Positions 1 to 7,547 of a stretch of DNA of 55,331 nt are shown here, one piece after another. The DNA is from an uncultured Eubacterium sp. (GTDB lineage Bacteria > Bacillota > Clostridia > Lachnospirales > Lachnospiraceae), in contig CAMUML010000026.1 of the NCBI GenBank assembly GCA_947089855.1, positions 1-55,331 of the forward strand. The letters run 5' to 3'. Each line of letters opens with the position of its first letter. The first letter of the stretch is position 1. Made by a program: the position numbers and the translations under genes. Under the pieces are notes generated by a model. The model was not told the origin of the DNA. It ran no database searches and worked only from the letters and a program-made list of their open reading frames with translations.

Positions 1-53
1 CAATATCGCCCCGAATGGTTACTATGAGCGGCCCCCAGGCCGTGAATAGTAAC
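1..53 (-). repeat. R1 repeat, copy A (cut by the window edge)
   Basis: This is the last 53 bases of the R1 element; it matches the end of copy C at 26169-26221 with few differences. It contains the GGCC-CCCA-GGCC hairpin and ends in GTGAATAGTAAC, the R1 terminus. The remainder lies outside the window. Strand is given relative to copies E and F, which are defined as plus. Confidence 0.85.
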
Positions 54-93
54 CTGCGGATTTAGATGGCGTGTTTGATCCGTCTGCTGCATC

Positions 94-122
94 TCGACGG
101 TAGCCTCCTCTTGTGATATACT
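94..122 (+). promoter_or_regulatory. Possible promoter of the TetM-NYN gene
   Basis: A -35-like TCGACG (94-99) is followed by 17 bases and TATACT (117-122). If used, transcription starts near 129 and the R2 repeat becomes leader RNA. The -35 is weak, and a second TATACT at 122-127 is the repeat's own end, so this is tentative. Confidence 0.35.
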
Positions 123-208
123 ATACTCACGAACGATAAAGTTTACCATATGATTCAAGATCATGCCGCTTGTGAGTCTGCGTTATTTGGCAAACTTTAG
201 TGTTTTAC
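122..208 (+). repeat. R2 repeat, copy 1
   Basis: Closely matches 35594-35686 (copy 2) and more loosely 49175-49266 (copy 3). It begins TATACTCACGAACG and keeps the TAAAGTTT ... AAACTTTA pair. Its right end lacks the closing AGTATA seen in copy 2 and runs into the GAGGAGG ribosome-binding site (211-217) of the next gene. Confidence 0.8.
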
Positions 209-224
209 GCGAGGAGGAATTTTT

Positions 225-3065
225 ATGGGCGGACAGGCGGAAGAAATGGAAGGAAAGAAACAAGCGAAACGTATTTGTGCGGGCCTGTTGGCCCATGTGG
301 ATGCGGGAAAGACGACATTATCAGAGGCCATGCTTTATGTAAGCGGAAATATCCGGAAAATGGGCAGGGTTGACAATAAAGATGCATTTTTGGACACGTA
401 TGAATTGGAACGGGCACGGGGGATTACCATTTTTTCCAAGCAGGCGCTTTTACAATGGGATGGCATAGAGCTTACGCTGCTGGATACGCCAGGGCATGTG
501 GATTTTTCGGCTGAAATGGAGCGGACGCTGCAGGTATTGGATTATGCGGTTTTGCTGGTCAGTGCTACGGACGGCGTACAGGGGCATACCCGGACGCTTT
601 GGCGGCTTTTGGAGCGGTATCAGGTTCCGGTATTTGTCTTTGTAAATAAAATGGACCAAAATGGGGCTGACCGGGCAGCTTTGCTGGCACAGCTGCAGGA
701 ACGGCTGGACGGGGACTGTGTGGATTTTACCGATCCAGAAAGCGGGGATTTCTACGATGCGCTTGCCATGTGCAGCGAAACAGCAATGGAACAGTTTTTG
801 GAACAGGAAACAGTAGGTTTGGATTGCATACAGGATATGGTAAGCAGGCGTGAAGTATTCCCCTGCTTTTTTGGCTCGGCATTAAAGCTTCAGGGTATCC
901 AGGAATTTATGGAAGGGTTTGTAAAATACTGCAAGGCGCCGCAGTATGGGGATGCATTTGCCGCAAAGGTGTTTAAGATCGCGCGGGACGGGCAGACAAG
1001 GCTTACGTATATGAAGATTACGGGCGGTTCCCTAAAAGTGCGCACAGTCCTGGCCGGCACAGCAGCTTCTGTGGCAGGCTGTGCCGGGGTCGGGGGCAAA
1101 GCACCGGCAGGCGGTACAGCGCCAGGCCCATCCAGCCATGCAGTACCCGCAGGGCAGATGGAGCAGGCATCCGCTGGCACGCAATTATGGGAGGAAAAGG
1201 TCAACCAGATACGCATCTATTCGGGTGCGAAGTATGAAGTTGTCCAGGAAGCGGCTGCCGGGACGGTCTGCGCGGTTACCGGGCTTACACAGTCCTGGCC
1301 AGGGCAGGGGTTTGGTGCGCAGCCGGATTCTGGGATGCCGTTGTTAGAGCCGGTGCTCACCTACCAGATAATATTGCCGCAGGGGTGTGATGCGGCGTCT
1401 ATGCTGCCAAAGCTGCGCCAGCTGGAGGAAGAAGAGCCACAGCTGCATATTGCCTGGAATGAGCAGCTTCAGGAAATACAGGCCCAATTAATGGGGGAGG
1501 TGCAGCTGGAAATACTGGCAAGTTTGGTAGAAGAGCGTTTTGGGGTTGCGGTTTCATTTGGGGAAGGGAATATTGTCTATAAAGAAACTATTGCTGGCTG
1601 CGTGGAAGGCGTCGGGCATTTTGAACCGCTGCGCCATTATGCGGAGGTACACCTGCTGCTGGAACCGGGCGAGCAAGGAAGTGGGATGCAGTTTGCGGCC
1701 GATTGCAGCGAGGATGTGCTGGACCGCAACTGGCAGCGCTTGGTTTTAACCCATTTGGAAGAGCGGGAACACATAGGGGTGTTGACCGGGTCTGTACTGG
1801 CTGACATGAAGATTACACTTGTGGCGGGCCGCGCCCATTTAAAACATACCGAAGGCGGCGATTTTAGGCAGGCGACTTACCGCGCAGTCCGCCAGGGTTT
1901 GATGCAGGCGCAGTCCATCCTACTGGAACCTTATTACCAGTTCGAACTGGAGCTGCCGGAGGCAATGGTGGGCCGCGCTATGACCGATATAGAGCGGATG
2001 CATGGCCAGCCTGGCTTGCCGTATATTGAAAACGGGGTAGCCAGGCTGGCTGGAAGTGCGCCGGTTGTAACCATGCGCGGTTATCAGAAAGAAGTTACGG
2101 AGTATACAAGGGGGCTTGGCCGGCTGCAGTGTGTGCTTGGGGGATATGCGCCATGCCATAATACTGAAGAAGTGTTAGCCAAAGCGGCGTATGACCCATT
2201 AAATGACCCTGCAAATCCATCCGCTTCTGTTTTTTGTACACATGGGGCAGGTTTTTTGGTGGAGTGGTATGAGGTCAAAGACTACATGCATGTAGAAAGC
2301 GTATTGGCACTCCACAAGCCAGAAGATGTGCGCCTGCTGGAAGAAGCGGAAAAACAAAAAAAGCACGCTTCCTCATGGGACCGGAACATTGGCACAGAAG
2401 AAGTAGACAAGATAATTGCCAGTACTTACCAGGCAAATCAGCGGGACAAACCTGCCCATGCCCATAAAAAACGCAACAGTACGAAAACAGCGGATACCGT
2501 GTATGCACCAGGCCAGCCAACTGGCCGCCAGGCAGCTACAACCCGCCGCTATGGTACGCAAAAGGGGCCTGCCCGCAGGCAGTATTTTTTAGTTGATGGC
2601 TATAATATTATCTTCGCCTGGAAAGAGTTAAGCATGCTTGCAAAGGATAATATTGACGGGGCGCGGGGGCGGCTGTTAGATATTCTGTGCAATTACCAGG
2701 CGCTTAAAAAAAATTCGTTAATTGTAGTATTTGACGCCTACCGGGTAGAAGGCCATCAGACAGAATACTATGACTATCATAATATCCATGTCGTATTTAC
2801 AAAAGAAGCTGAAACCGCAGACCAATATATTGAACGATTTGCCCATGAAAACGGCAGGAAATATGATGTAACGGTAGCGACCTCCGACGGGCTGGAACAG
2901 ATTATTATTATGGGGCAGGGTTGCTGCCTGATGTCGGCGCGGGAGCTGGAAGCAGAAATCGAGGCAGAAAGTAAAAAGATGCATACCGACTACCTTGCAA
3001 ACCAGCCGGATGGGCGTAACATGCCATTTGCAGAGGCGCTCCGGGGGCGGGGGAAAGAGGTTTGA
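225..3065 (+). CDS. TetM/TetO-like ribosomal-protection GTPase fused to a NYN (YacP/Rae1-like) nuclease domain
   Basis: 946 residues. The N-terminal ~640 residues are an EF-G-type translational GTPase of the Tet(M)/Tet(O) branch: P-loop AHVDAGKTT at 23-31, RGITI switch I near 65, DTPGH near 87, NKMD near 141, then domains II-V. Known relatives bind the ribosomal A-site region and release tetracycline; whether this one confers resistance cannot be told. A Gly/Ala/Pro-rich insert lies near 290-330. After a basic linker (about 730-780) comes a NYN domain, starting FLVDGYNIIFAW near 785 and holding the acidic DGYN, FDAY and ATSDGLEQ blocks of the YacP family; Bacillus Rae1 is an A-site mRNA endonuclease. 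Tet(M) proteins are about 640 residues, so the fusion explains the extra length. GAGGAGG at 211-217 sets the start at 225 rather than Met8. Confidence 0.88.
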   Translation: MGGQAEEMEGKKQAKRICAGLLAHVDAGKTTLSEAMLYVSGNIRKMGRVDNKDAFLDTYELERARGITIFSKQALLQWDGIELTLLDTPGHVDFSAEMERTLQVLDYAVLLVSATDGVQGHTRTLWRLLERYQVPVFVFVNKMDQNGADRAALLAQLQERLDGDCVDFTDPESGDFYDALAMCSETAMEQFLEQETVGLDCIQDMVSRREVFPCFFGSALKLQGIQEFMEGFVKYCKAPQYGDAFAAKVFKIARDGQTRLTYMKITGGSLKVRTVLAGTAASVAGCAGVGGKAPAGGTAPGPSSHAVPAGQMEQASAGTQLWEEKVNQIRIYSGAKYEVVQEAAAGTVCAVTGLTQSWPGQGFGAQPDSGMPLLEPVLTYQIILPQGCDAASMLPKLRQLEEEEPQLHIAWNEQLQEIQAQLMGEVQLEILASLVEERFGVAVSFGEGNIVYKETIAGCVEGVGHFEPLRHYAEVHLLLEPGEQGSGMQFAADCSEDVLDRNWQRLVLTHLEEREHIGVLTGSVLADMKITLVAGRAHLKHTEGGDFRQATYRAVRQGLMQAQSILLEPYYQFELELPEAMVGRAMTDIERMHGQPGLPYIENGVARLAGSAPVVTMRGYQKEVTEYTRGLGRLQCVLGGYAPCHNTEEVLAKAAYDPLNDPANPSASVFCTHGAGFLVEWYEVKDYMHVESVLALHKPEDVRLLEEAEKQKKHASSWDRNIGTEEVDKIIASTYQANQRDKPAHAHKKRNSTKTADTVYAPGQPTGRQAATTRRYGTQKGPARRQYFLVDGYNIIFAWKELSMLAKDNIDGARGRLLDILCNYQALKKNSLIVVFDAYRVEGHQTEYYDYHNIHVVFTKEAETADQYIERFAHENGRKYDVTVATSDGLEQIIIMGQGCCLMSARELEAEIEAESKKMHTDYLANQPDGRNMPFAEALRGRGKEV

Positions 3066-3100
3066 AATAGTGTTTCTTTGAAGGGGCGGGGTGTGGTTTT

Positions 3101-3356
3101 CCACGGACGCTGGGTGATGGGGGCTGCCCGGGTTTCTTGTTCCTAATCCAGAATGTAAGGGGCCCTAAGTATTCTGCAATTTTGGTTATGGCACCGGACG
3201 GACGCGGCACCTTGTCCGCCCTGGCTAACGCCAGCAGCTACAGGTGCCGCTTTCGGCTTCGCCGCCTGTTTTACGGGCAGAATACTAAGGGCCCCTAACA
3301 TTCTTCCAACGTCACAAGAGACCCGGGCAGCCCCCATCACCCGGCTGGTTTCGGCA
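3101..3356 (+). repeat. R3 long fold-back repeat, copy 1
   Basis: A nested hairpin. The outer arm 3109-3140 pairs with 3314-3345, nearly perfectly. The inner arm about 3149-3176 (AATGTAAGGGGCCCTAAGT) pairs with about 3278-3305. The core is GC-rich and holds an apical CTGGCTAACGCCAG hairpin flanked by GCGGCACCT/AGGTGCCGC. The core is shared with copy 2 in the opposite orientation, while the distal part of the outer arm (GGGGGCTGCCCGGG) is specific to this copy. It lies between the convergent TetM-NYN and htpG genes. No coding signal was found. Confidence 0.85.
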
Positions 3357-3544
3357 GGCTATACGTAAAAAACATTTTGGAATTGGATACTTAGGTACTG
3401 TGAAAAAATAACTTTGCAATTTACTTTCCTTTATCTCCGATAGCGCAGCTCAAAAACCAGTTTCATAGCCCGCTATGCGCCTGATTTTTACCCTGCACTC
3501 TCGTATTGCCAACTTGATTCAATTGCCCAGCCTACGGAAAGCTT
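3357..3544. other. Spacer between the two R3 copies
   Basis: About 190 bases with no gene. It is A+T-richer than the flanking repeats. Edges of both R3 copies share CAGCTGG-type sequence next to this spacer (GGCTGGTTT at 3342-3350 and AAACCAGCTGG at 3548-3558, inverted), so the whole block 3101-3800 is a large imperfect inverted repeat around it. The full gene-free stretch here is 3066-3895. Confidence 0.6.
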
Positions 3545-3800
3545 GAGAAAACCAGCTGGATGAGGCGGCGGGGTGGATTGCGGCGACGTTGGAAGAATGT
3601 TTAGTAGCCCTTAGCATTCTGCCCGATAAACAGGCGGCGGAGCCGGGAGCGGCACCTGTAGCTGCTGGCGTTAGCCAGGGCGGACAAGGTGCCGCGTCCG
3701 TCCGGTACCACAGTGTAAATTGCAGAATGCTTAGGGATACTTAACATTCTGGAATAGGAGCCGCAATCCACCCCGCCGCCTCATCCAGCGTCCTGCTTCC
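3545..3800 (-). repeat. R3 long fold-back repeat, copy 2 (inverted)
   Basis: The outer arm 3556-3584 pairs perfectly over 29 bases with 3760-3788; its sequence (GCGGCGGGGTGGATTGCGGC in the distal part) is unlike the arm of copy 1. The inner arm (GAATGTTTAGTAGCCCTTAG, from 3595) pairs with 3724-3751 imperfectly. The core 3640-3705 (GCGGCACCTGTAGCTGCTGG and onward) is the reverse complement of the core of copy 1. Confidence 0.85.
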
Positions 3801-3895
3801 ACCTGCCCCCAAAAAAAGGCCCATACCCACTCCCTACAAAAAACCAAGCCCTGCAAGGAAAGGGTACGGGCGCCAAATATCTTGTTTATCCGTTT

Positions 3896-6067
3896 CTATT
3901 TTGCAAGCAGCATCATAATCTCATTGCTTCTCGCAATAAATTTCGTCATAGCTTCCGGTGCAAGCGGCTGGTTGCTGATCATGGCCAGGTCGTAAAGCTG
4001 CTGGCAGAAGGTTGGTACATGTTCTGAGTCTTTATGCTCAAAAATGTATTTTACAAGCGCGTTGTTGGCGTTTAATGTCAGTGAAATATCTCCGCCAAAC
4101 ATATTTGCGTCCATGCCGCCCATACCGCCCATAGCGTACATTTTCATCATGTCCTGCATACGGCGGCCTTCTTCGGACAGTGTAATGACAGACGAGATAC
4201 TTTCGTTTTTCAGTTTTTCTACTTTAACAGTTAGCTTATCGTTGCCTAACGCTTTGCGGAAGGTTTCGGTCAAGGTATCAGTTTGGGCCTTTAATTCTTC
4301 TTCCGGTACATCCTCTTTTAATGATTCCGTTACGTCAGCATCGATGCGCATGAATTTGAATTTTTCATTGCGGCGCTCTAACTGTGTGATAAACGACGAA
4401 TCGATATTGTGGTCTAAAATAACAGCGTCCATGCCCTGCTCTTTGAACATGTTGATATACTGGCTCTGCTGCTGTTCATCCGTTACATAGTAAATAACCT
4501 TGCGCGTATCTTTTTCCGGTTCGTCATCCATATTATCAAGGGCGTCAGAACCGTCTGCATTTACGACATCGGCTGCGGCACCGGTATTGCTGCCGTCGGC
4601 TGCGGCATCAGAGCCGTCTCCAGCGTCTGCCTGGCCTGCGCCGGCAGCACCTTCCGTTTCCGGATTGGTTTCATCGGTTGGCTTTTCATCTGCTTTTAAG
4701 CATTCTGGCAGTGTCAGGTATTTATGGTCAAGGTTTTTAAATAAAATATAATCGTTGATCTTATCGCAGAATTTTTCATCCCGCAGGCATCCATATTTAA
4801 TAAACGGGCTAATGTCATCCCAATATTTTTCATAAGATTCTTTTTCCGTCTTGCACATACCGATCAGCTTGTCGGCAACTTTTTTTGTAATATATTCGGA
4901 AATCTTTTTCACAAACCCGTCATTTTGCAGTGCGCTCCTGGATACATTGAGCGGAAGGTCTGGACAGTCGATTACGCCTTTTAACAGCATCAGGAATTCC
5001 GGAATTACTTCTTTGATATTATCGGCGATAAATACCTGGTTGTTGTACAGCTTTATGGTGCCTTCGATCGAATCGTATTCCGTATTGATCTTTGGGAAAT
5101 ATAAAATGCCCTTTAGGTTAAACGGGTAATCCATATTCAGATGGATCCAAAACAGCGGTTCTTTGTAATCGCGGAATACTTTGCGGAAAAATTCCTTATA
5201 TTCATCGTCGGTACAGTCCTTTGGCGTTTTTGCCCAAAGCGGGTTTGTGTCATTTAATGGGACTGGGCGTTTTACGATTTTCAACTTTTCTTTGCGCGGG
5301 GAAATTTCTACGACTTCCTTTTCGCCGTTTTCATTTTCTTTTTCTTCTGTTTTTGCTTCTTCAATAACCGTTTCAACTACCGTATCGTCATCTTGTTTAT
5401 CTTCTGGGTCAATGGTTTCATATTCGGTTTCCGCGCCAGCCTTATTCAGATAGATTGGGATTGGCATAAACGCACAGTATTTTTCCAATACTTCCCTTGC
5501 ACGGTATTCATTGGCAAACTCAAGGCAGTCTTCATTTAAGAAAAGGGTTATGGTTGTCCCAACACTGTCTTTTGTGCCGTCTTTCATATCAAATTCCGTG
5601 CCGCCGTCACAGGACCAGTGGACAGCTGCGGCACCTTCTTTATAAGAAAGCGTATCGATGGTCACTTCATCTGCGACCATAAACGCCGAATAAAAGCCTA
5701 GGCCAAAATGGCCGATAATCTGGTCTTCGTTTGCTTTATCTTTATACTTTTCAAGGAAATCTGCAGCGCCGGAAAACGCAATCTGGTTAATGTATTCTTC
5801 TACCTCTTCTGCGGTCATGCCGATACCGTTATCCGTAACGGTAAGTGTCTTTTTGTCCGGGTCAACGGTAACCTGGATCTGCGGCTTATAGTCTGCTGGT
5901 AAAGAATATTCCCCCATCATATCCAGCTTTTTTAATTTTGTAATTGCGTCGCAGCCATTGGAAACTAATTCACGGTAAAAAATATCGTGGTCGGAATACA
6001 GCCACTTTTTAATAATAGGAAAAATGTTTTCGCTGTTAATAGAAAGGTTTCCGTGTTTGTTGTCCAT
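3896..6067 (-). CDS. htpG: Molecular chaperone HtpG (Hsp90 family)
   Basis: 723 residues; cytosolic ATP-dependent chaperone. The N-terminal GHKL ATPase domain shows ELVSNGCDAITKL, the DNGIGM motif near 80-85 and GHFGLGFYS near 120. It is followed by a charged linker (K/E-rich, about 235-265), the middle domain (LNVSRSALQ near 375) and a C-terminal dimerisation domain. Bacterial HtpG is usually about 620-650 residues; the excess is an Ala/Gly/Asp/Glu-rich insert at about 458-520 (ADAGDGSDAAADG) before the conserved KVIYYVTDE block. AAGGAG about nine bases upstream supports the start. It is convergent with the TetM-NYN gene, and a promoter plus CIRCE lie upstream, pointing to HrcA control. Confidence 0.95.
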   Translation of the reverse strand: MDNKHGNLSINSENIFPIIKKWLYSDHDIFYRELVSNGCDAITKLKKLDMMGEYSLPADYKPQIQVTVDPDKKTLTVTDNGIGMTAEEVEEYINQIAFSGAADFLEKYKDKANEDQIIGHFGLGFYSAFMVADEVTIDTLSYKEGAAAVHWSCDGGTEFDMKDGTKDSVGTTITLFLNEDCLEFANEYRAREVLEKYCAFMPIPIYLNKAGAETEYETIDPEDKQDDDTVVETVIEEAKTEEKENENGEKEVVEISPRKEKLKIVKRPVPLNDTNPLWAKTPKDCTDDEYKEFFRKVFRDYKEPLFWIHLNMDYPFNLKGILYFPKINTEYDSIEGTIKLYNNQVFIADNIKEVIPEFLMLLKGVIDCPDLPLNVSRSALQNDGFVKKISEYITKKVADKLIGMCKTEKESYEKYWDDISPFIKYGCLRDEKFCDKINDYILFKNLDHKYLTLPECLKADEKPTDETNPETEGAAGAGQADAGDGSDAAADGSNTGAAADVVNADGSDALDNMDDEPEKDTRKVIYYVTDEQQQSQYINMFKEQGMDAVILDHNIDSSFITQLERRNEKFKFMRIDADVTESLKEDVPEEELKAQTDTLTETFRKALGNDKLTVKVEKLKNESISSVITLSEEGRRMQDMMKMYAMGGMGGMDANMFGGDISLTLNANNALVKYIFEHKDSEHVPTFCQQLYDLAMISNQPLAPEAMTKFIARSNEIMMLLAK

Positions 6068-6169
6068 GAAAATACACTCCTTTTATTCGTTAGATTTTAT
6101 ATGTTTGCCTGTTGTTTTCTGATGAATCAGGCGGTTTTTTGGTTCTGCCTGTTTTGTTGTCCTGTTGCA

Positions 6170-6198
6170 ATAGTAATACTCTGTTTTTAAAAAGTCAA
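6170..6198 (-). promoter_or_regulatory. Sigma-A type promoter of htpG
   Basis: On the minus strand, TTGACT (6198-6193), a 17-base spacer and TACTAT (6175-6170). It lies about 100 bases upstream of the htpG start and directly beside the CIRCE operator. Confidence 0.7.
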
Positions 6199-6205
6199 TA
6201 GAAAA

Positions 6206-6232
6206 TCAGCACTCTTTTGAGATGAGTGCTAA
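6206..6232. promoter_or_regulatory. CIRCE operator (HrcA binding site)
   Basis: TCAGCACTC, nine bases, GAGTGCTAA: eight of nine positions match the consensus inverted repeat TTAGCACTC-N9-GAGTGCTAA. It sits immediately upstream of the htpG -35 box. HrcA is known to repress groE/dnaK through CIRCE; its presence on htpG implies that HtpG belongs to the HrcA regulon here. No hrcA gene is in the window. Confidence 0.88.
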
Positions 6233-6340
6233 CAATTGACGCGGAAGGCTGATTTTTCAAGGGTTTTGGAATTCTTAAAATTTTATAAACTGATTTTAAA
6301 GTGCCTGTGGCCAAAGTACGCTCCTATGGGGCAGTTTTAT

Positions 6341-6400
6341 GTTACTTCTACGGGCCAGGAATGCGCATAAACTGCGCATTCCGTGAGAACATGATTCAGT
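6341..6400 (-). repeat. R1 repeat, copy B (fragment)
   Basis: Matches the first 60 bases of copy C (26078 onward): GTTAC end, the GGAATGCGCA/TGCGCATTCC hairpin and GTGAGAACATGATTCAG, then stops abruptly. It lies in the 478-base gap between htpG and the lipoprotein gene; apart from the htpG control sites and the next promoter, nothing else was seen in the gap. Confidence 0.8.
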
Positions 6401-6436
6401 TTTATAAAAATAACCGCAAACGTATGATGGGAACTG

Positions 6437-6465
6437 CATACAAAACGCATTTATTGTGGTATAAT
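6437..6465 (+). promoter_or_regulatory. Extended -10 promoter of the sugar-sensing module
   Basis: TGG-TATAAT at 6457-6465 is an extended -10 element. The -35 at 17 bases, CATACA (6437-6442), is weak, as is usual for extended -10 promoters. It is about 80 bases upstream of the lipoprotein start. Confidence 0.55.
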
Positions 6466-6545
6466 AAAAACTGTTTACAGAACATATTTATACCAAACCG
6501 GGCACGAATAGGCGCAAAGCAAAGATCGCAGCAGGAGGTAAGCGG

Positions 6546-7547
6546 ATGGAAGGGAATGGAAAGCAGACGGTTGGGTATGGTACGCCGGCGGGTGTTTATG
6601 GGTTTTGGAAGCGGGGCTGCCTGGCAGCGCTTTTTTTGGCGGCCCTGTTTTTTTTGGCAGGATGCCAGGAGGCGGAACGGCAGCTGGAAGCAGCGGATAA
6701 ATATATTGTAGGTGTGGTGGCAAAATCCGGAACGAGCGAATACTGGATGACAGTACGCAGGGGGATGGAAGTTGCCGCACAGGAGCTGGGGATGGAAATT
6801 ATCCTGTTGGCCCCAGATTCGGAAGTAGATGAAGAAGTGCAGGTCAAAATGGCGCAGTCACTGTTAAAAAGAGGGGTGGATGCGTTAGCTATTTCACCGA
6901 TCGACTCTTACCATAAGCCATCGTACCTTGCGATGGCACAAGAACAGGGGATTCCGGTCGTTTCTTATGATACGGGGTTTGCAGATTTGGATATTCCCTA
7001 TATCGGGATTGACAATGAAAAGGCAGGCTATGAGCTGGCAGAATATCTGGCAAAAGAATTGGGATATGAAGGCCAGGTGGGGATTGTGAGTGGGGATTTA
7101 AACCAAATGAGCCACCGCCAGCGGATGGAGGGGTTTTTGGCGTATATGGATACCCAGCCCAAGATACAGGTAGTATTTACGGAAAGCGGGTATAGCAATC
7201 TGCGCATGTCGGAAAAAAAGATACGCAGGATACGCAAGGAATATCCGAAGGTGTGCGGGATTATGGCGACCAGTGCAGTAACGGCGATGGGTATCACGCA
7301 AAGCATCCCGTCCGATGAGGTGAAAGTCGTATCGATCGATGTCCAGGACGATGCCGTCAGGGCTGTCCGCGACGGCAGGATCTGTGCATTGTCCGCACAG
7401 TCAGGCTATGAAATTGGCTATCGTACGGTACAGTATATCAGCAGGCTGCTAAAGGGCGGGGCGCAGGCTTCGGATTTGGTTTTAGATGCTGGGCTTTTGA
7501 CCAGGCAGAATATAGAGTCATATATGGAAAGGGAAGATACGCCATGA
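6546..7547 (+). CDS. Sugar-binding lipoprotein (periplasmic-binding-protein type 1 / LacI-like fold)
   Basis: 333 residues. A signal peptide with hydrophobic stretch about 26-38 ends in the lipobox FLAGC (Cys near 40), predicting a membrane-anchored extracellular lipoprotein. The rest resembles ribose/galactose-binding proteins (Peripla_BP_4): YIVGVVAKSGTSEYW start, the DALAISPIDS block, PVVSYDTG, IGIDNEKAGYELAEYL and a C-terminal GYRTVQYISRLLKG. GGAGG at 6533-6537 supports the start. The stop overlaps the start of the downstream kinase by four bases (ATGA) and there are no ABC permease genes, so it probably presents a sugar to the kinase rather than to an importer. The ligand is unknown. Confidence 0.85.
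   Translation: MEGNGKQTVGYGTPAGVYGFWKRGCLAALFLAALFFLAGCQEAERQLEAADKYIVGVVAKSGTSEYWMTVRRGMEVAAQELGMEIILLAPDSEVDEEVQVKMAQSLLKRGVDALAISPIDSYHKPSYLAMAQEQGIPVVSYDTGFADLDIPYIGIDNEKAGYELAEYLAKELGYEGQVGIVSGDLNQMSHRQRMEGFLAYMDTQPKIQVVFTESGYSNLRMSEKKIRRIRKEYPKVCGIMATSAVTAMGITQSIPSDEVKVVSIDVQDDAVRAVRDGRICALSAQSGYEIGYRTVQYISRLLKGGAQASDLVLDAGLLTRQNIESYMEREDTP

Noticed and set aside
4044-5453. Long plus-strand open frames over htpG
   Set aside because: Serine/phenylalanine-rich antisense shadows of htpG, without ribosome-binding sites.
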